DNA of 64,000 bases from Rhodoblastus sp963713695. GTDB taxonomy: Bacteria; Pseudomonadota; Alphaproteobacteria; Rhizobiales; Beijerinckiaceae. Numbering within the stretch: the stretch's first letter is position 1; the number at the start of each line of letters is the position of its first letter. Below, one piece after another: positions 37,288 through 47,383 of the stretch. Both the position numbers and the translations under genes were made by a program. The DNA is taken from the NCBI GenBank assembly GCA_963713695.1, contig CAVQMU010000007.1, positions 55,086 through 119,085 on the forward strand. The letters are read 5' to 3'. Under the pieces are notes generated by a model that worked only from the letters and a program-made list of their open reading frames with translations, ran no database searches and was not told the DNA's origin.

Positions 37288-38193
37288 ATGCGCCTGGCCT
37301 ATCATCTCCTGGATGTCTTCACGGACGTTGCGCTTGCGGGCAATCCGCTGGCCGTCGTTTCGGACGCCGACGGGGTGAGCGCCGAGCAGATGCAGGCGAT
37401 TGCGCGGGAGTTCAACCTCTCCGAAACCGTCTTCCTCCTCACGCCCCGGGTAAAGCTGCATTCGGCGCGGCTGCGCATTTTCACCCCGACGCATGAACTG
37501 CCCTTCGCCGGACATCCGACCATAGGCGCCGCTTGCCTGATCGCATTTCTACGGGCGCCGGAAATGCTCGGGCGGCAGCCGCTGCATCTCGTGCTGGAGG
37601 AGGAGATCGGCCTCGTCGGCTGCGACGTTTCGCGCTTTCGCGGCGCCGTGCGCGCGCATTTCGTCGGCGCCGCAGACGCCGGCGCTGGGCGCGGCGCTTG
37701 AAGATTTCGCGGCATGGCGGGGGCGCTGGGGTTGGCGACCGAGGAAATCGGCTTCGACGACCATCGCCCGGTCATCGCATCGGCGGGCCTGCCCTTCGCC
37801 TTCGTGCCGGTGACCGGCCTCGCCGCGCTGAACCGGCTGGCGCCGAAGCCGGGGTTTTTCCGCGAGGTCTTTGGGCTGGAGCGGCCGGCGGTCTTTGTCT
37901 ATACGCGGGAAACCGCCAACCCCGGGCATCATGTCCAGGCGCGGGTTTTTACGCCCGGCCTCGGCGTCGCCGAAGACCCCGCGACGGGATCGGCGGCCTG
38001 CGCCTTCGCCGCCGTCGCCACGGCGTTCGAAAAGCCGGAGGACGGCGAGCACACGATTGTCATCGAGCAGGGCTTTGCGATGGGGCGTCCGAGCCTCATC
38101 GCCCTGACCATGAAGGTCTCCGGCGGGGCGCTGACCGAAGCCGCCATCGGCGGCGCGAGCGTCATCGTCGGCGAGGGGTTTTTGACGATTTAG
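37288..38193 (+). CDS. PhzF-family isomerase, frameshifted
   Basis: A PhzF-like protein of about 300 residues. The N-terminal half has DVFTDVALAGNPLAVV and the catalytic glutamate in FNLSETVFLL; the C-terminal half has the conserved GVAEDPATGSAACAF. Family members isomerise or epimerise small acids (PhzF, diaminopimelate-epimerase fold); the substrate here is unknown. Two single-base losses between about 37665 and 37715 break the frame; one is a G missing from GCATGGCGGGGG, and adding it restores the AAWAGALGLATEE reading. The gene begins 7 bases after pssA. Confidence 0.8.
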
Positions 38194-38214
38194 GCGCCGC
38201 TATCGGCGTTTGCT

Positions 38215-38898
38215 TCAGGCGCTCGCCGGCGTCTGGATCTCCGGCCCGTCATTGCCCGCGCGATTGACGCCCGTCCCCACAGCGAAAAAGGCGATGGCGT
38301 CATTGTCGGCCGGGCGCAAAAGCTCGAGCGGCGCAGCGGCGGGCTTCGTCGGGGTCGAGCCATGCGTCGAAATGTTCGGGATCGATGATCGCGGGCATGC
38401 GGTCATGGATCGCGGCGGTCGCGCCATTGGCCGTGGTGGTGACGATGCAGGCGGTGTCGATCTCGCCGCCGGAAGGGTCCACGAAAGTCTCCCAGAGCCC
38501 GGCGAAGGCCATCATGCCCCCGTCACGCGCCGGCGCAAGAGATAGGGCGTCTTCGGCCCGCGCAGATTGGCCCGCCATTCATACCAGCAATCGGCGGGCA
38601 CGAGGCAGCGCCGCCGCCGCAGCGCCGCGCGAAAACTCGGCTTCTCCGCCAAGCGTCTCGGCGCGGGCGTTGATGAGCAGCGGAAATTTCTGCACGTCCT
38701 TGACGAAGCCCGGCAGAAAGCCCCAGCGCGCCAGCTGGAAATGCCGCTGCGCCGCCGCCGTTCGCGCCGCGCCGAGACGATCGGAATCGGCTGGGTCGGC
38801 GCGATATTGAAGCGCGGCGGGAAATTCGGGTTTTCGGCATAGCCGAAAAAGGCGCGGACGGCTTCCGGCGGCGAGGTGATGGCGAAGCGTCCGCACAT
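38215..38898 (-). CDS. SOS-response-associated peptidase (SRAP, YedK/HMCES-like), frameshifted
   Basis: The product begins MCGRFAIT, with the catalytic Cys2 that forms a thiazolidine bond with abasic sites in single-stranded DNA. FNIAPTQPIPIV, ARWGFLPGF, INARAET, CLVPADCWYEW, FAGLWE, and TTTANGATAAIHDRMPAII all follow the family order. These motifs lie in three frames, so at least three or four single-base errors occur between 38300 and 38780. The stop at 38215 closes a product of the usual length, about 225 residues. The last residues run GNDGPEIQTPASA. Confidence 0.85.
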
Positions 38899-39151
38899 TT
38901 TCCGGTTTCCTCAGGCGCGACGCGCACCTCTTGCAAATAGGGGGCTCGCGCGCTCGGCGCCAGTGCAAATGCGCCAGCCATGCCTTGGCGGTCGCGGGCG
39001 CCCAGCCATGGAAAGATGACTCGAACAACTTTTTTTGATCACATTCAAGGATTAGTGAGGCCGCGCAATTTGGAACGCCTCGCTGGTGTTTTGAGAGGCA
39101 GCCCGTCCGATCTGGCGTGGCCGCGTCCACGCTTACAAAGGGCTTTGCATC

Positions 39152-39511
39152 ATGAAATCCGCCACTGTCATCGGCCTGTCCGCTTTCTTCGCTCTCTCCG
39201 GCGTCTCCGCCGCATTCGCCGGCAGCTCCTACGATGGCCGATGGGCCGTCCAGCTCGTCACGGAGAAGGGCAAATGCGACCGCTCGCTGTCCTGGGACGT
39301 CGGCGTCGCATCCAGCCGCATCGCAGACAGCGGCGCCTTCGGGCAGACCACCGGCGCCGTCGATTCGCAGGGGCGCGTCAGGCTTCTGGTCACCAGCGGC
39401 TCAGATCGCGTTTCGGCGAGCGGCAAGCTGAGCGGCGCGTCGGGCGCCGGCGCCTGGAGATCGCCGACCCGCGAATGTTCCGGCCGCTGGCGCGCCGAGA
39501 AGCGGGCCTGA
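39152..39511 (+). CDS. Small secreted protein of unknown function
   Basis: A 119-residue protein with a clear signal peptide (TVIGLSAFFALSGVSAAFA) and a beta-rich domain starting SSYDGRWAVQLVTEKGKCDR and ending CSGRWRAEKRA, with two cysteines (CDR and ECSG) that could form a disulphide. Similar short periplasmic proteins with the YDGxW...C...CSGxWxAxR pattern occur often in Hyphomicrobiales without known role. The promoter presumably lies in the 250 bases after the divergent SRAP gene. Confidence 0.75.
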   Translation: MKSATVIGLSAFFALSGVSAAFAGSSYDGRWAVQLVTEKGKCDRSLSWDVGVASSRIADSGAFGQTTGAVDSQGRVRLLVTSGSDRVSASGKLSGASGAGAWRSPTRECSGRWRAEKRA

Positions 39512-39539
39512 GTCGCAAAGACGGCTTTTGATTTCGTCG

Positions 39540-40941
39540 CTATGACCCGGCTTTCTCGCGGAAATGCCGCGCCGTGCGGGTGCGCAGCGTGACCAGCTCT
39601 TCCGCAGCCGAGGGGTGCAGCGCCATGGTCGCGTCGAAATCGGCTTTCTTCGCGCCCAGCCGCAGCGAAATCGCCAGAAGCTGCGCCATTTCGCCGGCGT
39701 CGTCGCCGAGGATATGCACGCCGAGCACGCGGTCGCTGTCGCCATCGACCACGATCTTCATGACCGTGCGCTCGGCGCGCCGGCGAGCGTCGCCTTCATC
39801 GGCCGGAAACTGGTCTGGTAGATGTCGACGCAGGCATGAGTTTCTCGCGCGCCTCCGCCTCGGTCATGCCGACCGTGCCGATTTCCGGCGTGGTGAAGAC
39901 GGCGGTGGGGATCAGGTCGTAATCGACCTTGTCGCGCGCCGCCGCCGAACAGGCGGTCGGCCAGCAAATGGCCCTCGCGGATCGCCACCGGCGTCAGGTT
40001 GACCCGGTTGGTCACGTCGCCGACCGCATGGATCGAGGCGACGGTGCTGGTGTTGAATGCATCGACCTTGACCGCGCCCTGGCTGTCGAGCGCCGACGCC
40101 TGCCTTCTCCAGCCCAAGCCCCGCGTGTGCGGCGCGCGGCCGGTGGCGACCAGAATCTGATCGACTTCGAGATCGCTGTCGTCGGACAGGTTGACGCGCA
40201 GGCCCGTCGTCGGTCTTTTCGGATTTCGGTCGGCAGCACGCCGAAACGCTGGTCGATCCCCGCCTGGGCGAGCGCGTCGCGCAAGGCCGTCGCGCATGGT
40301 CTCGTCGAAGCCGCGCAAAATATTGCTCGGCGCGAAACAGCAGCGTGACCTTCGCGCCGAGCCGCGCGAAAATGCTGGCGAACTCCACCGCGATATAGCC
40401 GCCGCCGACCACGGCGAGGCGGCGCGGGAAATGCTCGCAGATCGAAAATCTCATTCGAGCTGATGGCGTGCTCGAGCCGGGGACGGCCGGGTGCATCGAA
40501 GGGCCGCCGCCGGTCGCGACCAGGATATGCTTGCGCCGAGACGACGCGCCCGGCTTCGTCAGCGCGCACCTCATGCGGCCCGACGACTTCGGCGCGCTCT
40601 TCGAAGACCTCGACGCCGGCCTTGTGCGAGATTGGCCTCGTAGATGTCGGAAAGGCGCGATGATTTCGCCTTCCTTGGCGGCGACGAGCTTGCGCCAGTC
40701 GAATTCCGGCGGCTTCGGCAAACGCCAGCCGAAAGCTCTCGGCGTTGGCGAAATCGTCGGCGAAACGCGAGGCGTAGACATAGAGCTTTTTCGGCACGCA
40801 GCCGCGGATGACGCAGGTTCCGCCGATGCGGAACTCTTCGGCGATCATGACTTTGGCGCCATGGCCCGCCGCGATGCGCGCGGCGCGCACGCCGCCCGAG
40901 CCGGCGCCGATGACGAAGAGATCGGTCTCATAGGCGCTCAT
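39540..40941 (-). CDS. gor: Glutathione-disulfide reductase, heavily frameshifted
   Basis: A flavoprotein that keeps glutathione reduced with NADPH. The FAD motif GAGSGGVRAARIAA and the redox-active pair in GGTCVIRGCVPKKL are near the start (ATG 40941). LAVVGGGYIAVEFA is the NADPH motif, LVATGRAPHTRG and AVGDVTNRVNLTPVAI the second FAD contacts, and FDATMALHPSAAEELVTL carries the C-terminal active-site histidine-glutamate. These segments alternate among three frames, implying roughly eight or more single-base errors in 1.4 kb, the worst in the window. The overall order and length (about 465 residues) are intact, so the gene itself is probably functional. Confidence 0.85.
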
Positions 40942-40982
40942 CGGCAGGCCTCCTTCCAAAGGTCGGTTTCCGGTGCAAGGTC

Positions 40983-41482
40983 TTAGAAATCCCGGCCTTT
41001 TTCGCGCATTTTTTCGCGCACACGGGTCAAGATGGCGATGGAGGTCTGCCGGCGCCACTCGGCCATGGCCCCGGCGAGATCGCCGATCAACGCCGGCTGC
41101 GCCGCGACATAGGCCTTTCCCGAGGGTCCGGCGAAAAACACCGCGATATCGGCAGCTCGCGCCGCGACAGGCGGGCGGCGTAAATATGCGCGGCGCGGTC
41201 GGTCATGGCGTCCGCAGCCGCATCGAAGTCCGGCTGCAACTCGGCCAGCGCCGCGCGCCAGATCGGCGGCGAGTCGGGACGGGTGCCGCGCGCCTGCGGC
41301 CGCTCAAATCCGTCTTGCATCTGCGTCGACAAGGCCGCGGAAGGAGCGGGCGAGGCCGGAATCGACCACCACGCTCCGCGCGAGCCGAGGCTTTCCGGCT
41401 CCGGCGCGTCCTCCGCGGGCGACGGCGGGGCCGCCGAGGCAGAAGACAGAGGCGAGAAGGCGCGCGAAAGGAAGCTGAGCAT
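40983..41482 (-). CDS. DUF2059 domain protein, frameshifted
   Basis: The product of about 166 residues starts MLSFLSRAFSPLSSASAA, a probable signal peptide, followed by an Ala/Pro-rich stretch. The DUF2059-like part reads FDAAADAMTDRAAHIYAARL, then, after one missing G near 41153, DIAVFFAGPSGKAYVAAQPA and a helical end to GRDF at 40983. Members of this family are periplasmic and of unknown function. It lies between gor and rpiA on the same strand. Confidence 0.65.
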
Positions 41483-41495
41483 GGAATTCTCCAGA

Positions 41496-42212
41496 TCAGG
41501 CGGCGAGCTTGCCGACGACGCGGATGCCCGCGGGGTCGGCGACGATCACGGCGCTGGCGAGGCCGATGAACAGTCCGTGCTCGACCACGCCGGGAATGGC
41601 GTTGAGCGCCGCCGCCAGCGCCTCGGCGATCGGGGATGGCGCGGAAGTCGCAGTCGAAGATGGCGTGGCCGCCGTCGGTGATGAAATCCTGCGCCGTCCG
41701 GCGGCTTGCGCAGCACGACCGGGCCGGGGCAGCCGCGCGCCGCGCCGCCGCCTCGATATGGCGACGCGTCGCGGCGAGGCCGAAACGATCGACCTCGACC
41801 GGCAGCTTGAATTTGCCGAGCACCGCCACTTCCTTGCTGGCGTCGGTGATGACCACCATGCGCTTCGACGCCGCCGCGACGATTTTTTCGCGCAGCAGCG
41901 CGCCGCCGCCGCCCTTGATCAGCCGCAGGGCGGAATCGAATTCGTCGGCGCCGTCCACGGTCAGGTCGAGTTCCGGCGTCTCATCGAGCGTCGACAGGCG
42001 CAAACGCCATTTTTCGGCCTGGATGCGCGGTGCGCTCCGAGGTGGGAACGCAGATGACCTCGAGGCCGTCGCGCGCGCTTCTCGCCGATGCAATCGACGA
42101 AATGGGCGGCGGTCGAGCCGGTGCCGAGGCCGAGCTTCATGCCGGGGTTGACCAGAGCGGCGGCGCGCTCGGCGGCCTTGCGTTTCAGCAATTCGATCGG
42201 CGAATGGTCCAT
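41496..42212 (-). CDS. rpiA: Ribose-5-phosphate isomerase A, frameshifted
   Basis: Interconverts ribose 5-phosphate and ribulose 5-phosphate in the pentose phosphate and Calvin pathways. Seen are MDHSPIELLKRKAAERAAAL, the phosphate loop GLGTGSTAAHFV, DLTVDGADEFD with the catalytic aspartate-glutamate, LIKGGGGALLREKIVA and, near the end, EHGLFIGLASAVIVAD. The pieces fall in different frames (breaks near 42080, 42025, 41715 and 41640). With corrections the length is about 235 residues, normal for RpiA. Confidence 0.85.
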
Positions 42213-42339
42213 GGCGGGCTCCCGGAAGTATCGTCCCTTCGGCGTAGCTTCATTGGCGGCGAAAGGCGATCTTGCCGGCTTGCAACAGGCCTGTCGGAAG
42301 ACCGATCTTAAGCCTCGAACGGCGCAGGGGATTTCGGAC

Positions 42340-43085
42340 ATGAAAATGAGCGGCAACACGATTTTCATCACTGGCGGCGGCTCGGGAATCGGGCAGGGGC
42401 TGGCGTCGGCGTTCCACGCTCTCGGCAACAAGGTGATCATCGCCGGAAGCCGCAAGGCGCTCTTGCAGGAGACCGCGGCCGCCCATCCCGGCATGGACTT
42501 CCGCGAAATCGACATGCGCGATCCCGAAAGCATAACCGACGCGGCGGACTGGCTGGTGATGACGCACCCGGACGTCAACGTGCTGATCAACAATGCCGGC
42601 GTCATGTCCGGCGACAAGACCGGCTCCTTCATGGACGACGGCCTGACCGTCGCGACGATCGAAACCAATCTGCTCGGCCCCATTCGCATGACCTCGGCGT
42701 TATCGAGCATCTGAAGACCAGTCCCGACGCGGCGGTGATCAATGTCACCTCCGGCCTTGCCTTTACGCCGCTCGCCCATTCCGCCGTCTATTCGGCGACC
42801 AAGGCGGCGTTGCACTCCTGGACGATGTCGCTGCGCTTTCGGCTGAAGGGGACATCGGTGCGGGTGCTGGAGATCGCGCCGCCCTGGGTGCGCACCGAAC
42901 TCATGGCAGGCGGAAGCGACGAGCCTCGCGCCATGCCGCTTGACCAGTTCATTGCGGAGACCATGCAGAAATTGGCGACAGACGCCAACGAAGTCCTGGT
43001 CGATCGGGTCAAAATGCTGCGCGAAAATCCCGGCCCGGACGAATGGGCCTTTGTGGAAAAATTCAACGACATGCTGGCGCATTGA
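42340..43085 (+). CDS. DltE-like short-chain dehydrogenase, frameshifted
   Basis: A SDR of about 248 residues: MKMSGNTIFITGGGSGIGQG with the cofactor glycine loop, INNAGVMSGD, VTSGLAF with the catalytic serine, and VYSATKAALHSW with the Tyr-Lys pair. The SDR pattern resembles the DltE/oxidoreductase group rather than fatty-acid reductases. The frame breaks near 42704 where one A is missing (GCGTTATCGAG for GCGTTAATCGAG). A likely ribosome site AGGGGA precedes ATG 42340. Substrate unknown. Confidence 0.8.
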
Positions 43086-43162
43086 CGGAGAGCAGTTTCC
43101 CGCTTTTTCAGCGGATCGAAGCCGGCTGCACATGTCCTGGGTGAGGGTTTCGATCCGCTCGC

Positions 43163-43650
43163 TCAGCTCGTGAATGGTCGGGTCAAGGCCATGTTCTGCT
43201 CCAGCAGGGCATTGACCTGCTCGGTCAGCCGATTGTTCTGCCCCAGCATTTCGACCAGCAAACTGGTCTGTTTTTCCACGAGGTCCCGGCGCTTTTCGCT
43301 GGCCTGGTGCAATTCCTCGCGGTGCAAGGCGTCGGCCTCGCTATGCGCCTTGTCGCGGTCGGCCTGGCGTGTCTGCGCCAGTAGGATCAGCGGCGCCGCA
43401 TAGGCGGCCTGCAACGAGAAGGCGAGATTGAGCAGGATGAAGGGATAGAGATCGAATTGATCCAGCCTGCGAGATTGACGCCCATCCAGATCAGGACGAT
43501 GATCGTCTGGGAGATGAGGAAGATTGGCGTGCCGAAAAATCGCGCGAAACCTTCGGCCTTGAGCGCGAACCAGTCATTGCCGAAAGCTGAGTTCAGATGC
43601 GCGTGCGGCAGATGAGAAACCGCCAGTGATCGCGACCGCTGGCGGCGCAT
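43163..43650 (-). CDS. DUF1003 membrane protein, frameshifted
   Basis: The product of about 162 residues begins MRRQRSRSLAVSHLPHAHLN, followed by two hydrophobic helices (FGTPIFLISQTIIVLIWMG and, after a frame change near 43465, the segment before AAPLILLAQTRQADRDK). A long charged coiled coil ends the protein (DALHREELHQASEKRRDLVE and LLVEMLGQNNRLTEQVNALL). This is the usual DUF1003 layout; the family has no known function. It lies 41 bases downstream of dapE on the same strand. Confidence 0.75.
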
Positions 43651-43691
43651 GTCTTCAGGCGAATCGGGCTCACGCTGTTCCTCGATTGCTG

Positions 43692-44856
43692 TCAGGAGAA
43701 ATAGGCTTCGAGAATCCGCGCGTAAATCGCGGTGAGGCCGTCGATGTCGGCGACGGGCACGCGCTCGTCGATCTGGTGCATGGTCTTGCCGACCAGGCCG
43801 AATTCCACGACCGGGCCATATTTGGCCAGGAAACGCGCGTCCGAAGTGCCGCCCGAAGTGGAAAACTCCGGCCTTCGCCCCGTCTCGGCCTCGATCGCCT
43901 TGGCGACCAGTTCGGTGAAAGGGCCGGGCTCGGTGATGAAGGAGACGGAATTGCAGGGGTCGAAGGCGAGCTCGAATTTTTCCGCCCCTCGCGCCGAAAG
44001 CAGGCGGCTGCGGATTTCCGCAGCGAGGCTTTCCGGCGTCCACAAGTCGTTGAAGCGCACGTTGAACCGCACCAGCGCCTCGCCGGGGATGACGTTGGTG
44101 GCGGCGTTGCCGATGTCGATCGAGGTGATTTCGAGATTGGAGGCGTCGAACCAGTCCGTGCCCTCGTCGAGCGGCGTCGCCTTCAGCGCCGCGCAGAGCG
44201 CCAGCAGATGCGGAACCGGATTGTCGGCGCGCTCAGGATAGGCCACGTGCCCCTGTTTGCCGCGCACGAAAAAACGGCCATTGAGCGAGCCGCGCCGGCC
44301 GATCTTGATCATGTCGCCGAGGCTTTGCGCATTGGTGGGCTCGCCGACGATGCGCATGGTCGAATTTTTCGCCCCGCCGCGCCAGCCAGTCCAGCATCTT
44401 GATCGTGCCGTTGATGGCGGGCCTTCCTCGTCGCCGGTGATGAGAAAGCCGATCGAGCCCTGTTTCAGCGCGCCATGCTTCTCGATACAGGCGATGGCTG
44501 CGGCGGCGAAGGCGGCGATGCCGCCCTTCATGTCCGCGGCGCCGCGCCCGAAAATCTCGCCGTCGATGATTTCGCCCGCGAAGGGATCGACGCGCCATTT
44601 CGTCGCGTCGCCGGTCGGCACCACATCGGTATGGCCGGCGAACAGCAGGAAGGGCGCGCTGTCGCCGATGCGGGCGTAGAGATTGTCGATGTCGGGGGTG
44701 CCGGGTTCGGAAAAGGGCAGGCGATGGGTGGCGAATCCCGCCGCTTTCAACCGCGCCTCCAGCGCGTCGAGCGCGCCTGCGTCGGCGGGAGTGACGGAGG
44801 GTTTGCTGGATCAGTTCACGCGTCAGCGCCACGCCGGGGCTTGTCTCTATGGTCAT
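43692..44856 (-). CDS. dapE: Succinyl-diaminopimelate desuccinylase, frameshifted
   Basis: A di-zinc M20 amidohydrolase of the lysine/peptidoglycan pathway, releasing LL-diaminopimelate. The metal motifs are LLFAGHTDVVPTGD, GRGAADMKGGIAAF, ITGDEEGP and RIVGEPTNAQSLGD; the dimerisation lid carries the GKQGHVAYPERADNPVPH histidine, and the final metal ligand is in GKTMHQIDERVP. ATG 44856 overlaps the DUF805 stop (ATGA). Frame breaks near 44805 (after TRELIQ) and 44385-44420 look like single-base errors. The partner enzyme gene dapD lies close upstream. Confidence 0.92.
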
Positions 44857-45269
44857 TGCCCTGAAAATCCTCGTTTCGCAGCAGCATTGGCGGCGCGGGC
44901 CGGGTTCGTCAACATGCGGGCGGGGGGCCGTAGCGGTTTTCGCCCGGCGTGCCCGGCAGGAAACCCAAGTTCCAGCAGGCGCCAGAGCGGGCCGATGATG
45001 GGGATGAGGCCGGTCAGCAGCCAGGCCGGGGACTTGTCGTGATCGTGCAGCCGCCGGATGCTGAGCGGCGTGAGCGGCGCAAGGCAGGTGAGAAGGCCAG
45101 CACGAGCGCAAGGTCGCCGGGAACGCCGTCGGGAGCCGAGATCGTCGCCGAGGGCGGCGACCAGCAGCGCCAGCGCGTTGCAAGTCAGCGCGCCGAGCCA
45201 GAAACCGCGCCGGCCAAGCCGCCCCTCGGGCGACCAGAAGAAGCGGAAGGCGCGGCGGATCCAGCTCAA
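44853..45269 (-). CDS. DUF805 membrane protein
   Basis: The product of about 138 residues follows the DUF805 pattern: SWIRRAFRFFWSPEGRLGRR, a hydrophobic first helix, RRLHDHDKSPAWLLTGLIPI and a final GPLWRLLELGF-type helix. TTG 45269 overlaps the stop of the upstream membrane gene, and the TGA overlaps the dapE ATG, so the genes appear coupled. Parts near 45100-45160 and 44940-44975 read better in another frame (PDGVPGDLALVLAF; GENRYGPPPR), pointing to compensating single-base errors. Function unknown. Confidence 0.65.
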   Translation of the reverse strand: MSWIRRAFRFFWSPEGRLGRRGFWLGALTCNALALLVAALGDDLGSRRRSRRPCARAGLLTCLAPLTPLSIRRLHDHDKSPAWLLTGLIPIIGPLWRLLELGFPAGHAGRKPLRPPARMLTNPARAANAAAKRGFSGQ

Positions 45270-45722
45270 TCGGCGCGCAGCCCCAGTTCGAAAAATTGCG
45301 CGGAAAATGCCGCCATGGCCGCGAGCAGAAACAGCCAGGGCACGAAGCCGGCAGCAGGCCGAAAAAATTCGGCTGTGCCCAAAAAGCCGCGCCCGTCGAC
45401 AAAGGCGAGCAGCGGCCAGACCGAGGCCCAGGCCGCCGGATAGGTTTCGGGCGCGAAAGCGCTTCGCGGAGAGATTGTACTGGCTGATCTGGGCCAGCAG
45501 GACGAGGACGGCAAAAACAGCAGATAGACAAAGGCGATGAAGGCCTTGAGGTCGAACAGGCCCTGGGTCGCGAGGTCGCGCTGCGTCCAGGGGCTGACGA
45601 GGACCCAGACAAGGGCCAGCAACAAGCAGAGGCCGGTGAGGACGAGCGTCCAGCTCCGCCAGACCGGCGCGGAAACGGTCCCGTCGCTCTGGCGGAAAAG
45701 GAAGCGGAACGGCGGCGTCCAT
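45266..45722 (-). CDS. Small multi-helix membrane protein of unknown function, frameshifted
   Basis: ATG 45722 shares a base with the dapD stop (TGATGG) and reads MDAAVPLPF; after a shift near 45690 the frame becomes APVWRSWTLVLTGLCLLLAL and continues with several hydrophobic stretches (LLALVWVLVSP, FIAFVYLLFLP, VPWLFLLAAMAAFSAQFFEL), with further frame changes between 45430 and 45520. The stop overlaps the DUF805 start. About 150 residues with three or four likely helices. It probably belongs with the DUF805 protein, but no function is recognised. Confidence 0.5.
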
Positions 45723-46579
45723 CAGTCGCGCAGAAGCTCGTTGATCGCGGTCTTGGAGCGGGTCTGGGCGTCGACCGTCTTGACGATCACCGCGCAATAG
45801 GTCGAGGGGCCGGGCGTGCCGTCGGGCAGCGGCTTGCCGGGCAAATTGCCGGAGACCACCACGGAATAGGGCGGCACATAGCCGACATGGATCTTGCCGG
45901 TGGCGCGGTCGATGATCTTGGTCGAGGCGCCGATGAACACGCCCATCGAAATCACGGAGCCTTCGCCGACGACGACGCCCTCGACGACCTCGGAGCGCGC
46001 GCCAATGAAGCAATTGTCCTCGATGATGGTCGGGTCCGGCCTGCAGCGGCTCCAGCACGCCGCCGATGCCGACGCCGCCGGAGAGATGCACGTTCTTGCC
46101 GATCTGCGCGCAGGAGCCGACGGTGGCCCAGGTGTCGACCATGGTCCCGGTGTCGACATAGGCGCCGAGATTGACGAAGGACGGCATCAGGATGACGCCG
46201 GGCGCGATATAGGCGGAGCGGCGGACGATGCAGCCGGGCACGGAGCGAAAGCCGGCGGCGACATGGTCCTTGGCGCCCCAGCCGTCGAATTTGGAGGGAA
46301 CCTTGTCACACCAGGTCGCGCCGTCAGGCGCCGCCGGGAATGACGGTGCATGTCATTGAGCCGGAAGGACAGCAGCACGGCCTTCTTCAGCCATTGATTG
46401 ACCGTCCAGCTGTCCGGCCCGGTCTTGCCGGGGATTTTTTCCGCGACGCGCGCCTTGCCGGCGTCGAGCAGATGCAGCGCCGCCTCGACCGCCTGGCGGA
46501 TGTCGCCGTTGGTCTTCGGCGTGATATTGGCGCGATCCTCGAAAGCGGCGTCGATGATGGTCGCGAGCGCGTGCGGCAT
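45722..46579 (-). CDS. dapD: Tetrahydrodipicolinate N-succinyltransferase, frameshifted
   Basis: Catalyses the succinylation step of lysine/diaminopimelate synthesis. The helical N-terminus (ATIIDAAFEDRANITPKTNG) and AVLLSFRLNDM come first. After frame changes near 46340 and 46040 the left-handed beta-helix repeats follow: YIAPGVILMPSFVNLGAYVD, TMVDTWATVGSCAQIGKNVH, IIEDNCFIGARSEVVEGVVV and ISMGVFIGASTKI. The protein ends TRSKTAINELLRD. Length (about 285 residues) is normal. dapE lies two genes downstream on the same strand. Confidence 0.93.
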
Positions 46580-46661
46580 TGGGTTTTCCTCGTTGAAATC
46601 TTTGCGCTGGTTTCAGGCCTGGCGGGCGGAGAAGTCAAGCGTTTGGGGTCAGGTCCGGCTT

Positions 46662-47383
46662 TTAGAAGGTCGACAGGCTCTGCAGGAACGCGACGAGGTC
46701 GTCCGTCACGAAATCGACATGGGGCAGGCTTTTCGGTCGATCTTTTCCCAATCGCTCGCGGTGGTCGGCGGCGCCGGGCTTCGGGCGGACCAGCACCGTC
46801 AGCATGCCCTGGGCGTGCGGCACTTCGAGATTGTGGACGATATCCTCGAACATGGCGCTGTTCGCGGATCGACGGCATGGCGCTCGAAAAAGCGCTCGAT
46901 AGGTCTGCAAGGCCGGCTTTGGCAGGTAGTCCGCATGTTCGATCGCGAAAAAATCCTCGAACAGATGGTCGATGCCGAGCTGCCTTGACGTCGCCAGCGC
47001 ATGGGCGTGCGAGCCATTGGTCAGGATCAGCTTGCGCCCCGGCAGCGCCTCGATCGCCTGGGCCAGCGCCGGATTGGGCGCGAGCGAGCAGCGGTCGATG
47101 TCATGCACGAAATGCAGGAATTCGGCGCGGAGCCGACGCCATATTCGCGGATGAGGCCTGACAGAGTCGTGCCGTAGCGCTGGTAATAGTATTTCTGCAG
47201 CGCGCGCGACGACAGGCCGTCGAGGCCGAACATGGCGATCAGATAGGCGGTGATGCGCGCGTCGATCCGCGGCCAGAGGTCGCTGTCGGGCGGATAAAGC
47301 GTGTTGTCGAGGTCGAACACCCATGTATCGACGCGGCGGAAATCCGCCAGGTCGCGCTCTGTGGCTCCGCCTGATTTCGTCAC
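46662..47383 (-). CDS. HAD-superfamily pyrimidine 5'-nucleotidase, frameshifted
   Basis: A HAD phosphatase of about 238 residues with motif I WVFDLDNTLYPP, motif II KLILTNGSHAHAL, the lysine region DYLPKPALQTYRALF and motif III AMFEDIVHNLEVPHAQGM. The family (putative pyrimidine 5'-nucleotidase, SDT1-like) dephosphorylates UMP/CMP-type nucleotides. GTG 47383 overlaps the argB stop (GTGA), which fixes the start. Frame breaks near 47130 and 46870 appear to be single-base errors. Placement between argB and dapD is common in Hyphomicrobiales. Confidence 0.85.

Noticed and set aside
39540..46579. Possibility that this region is a pseudogene cluster
   Set aside because: The genes (gor, rpiA, dapE, dapD) include essential functions and keep motif order; single-base errors are the simpler cause.
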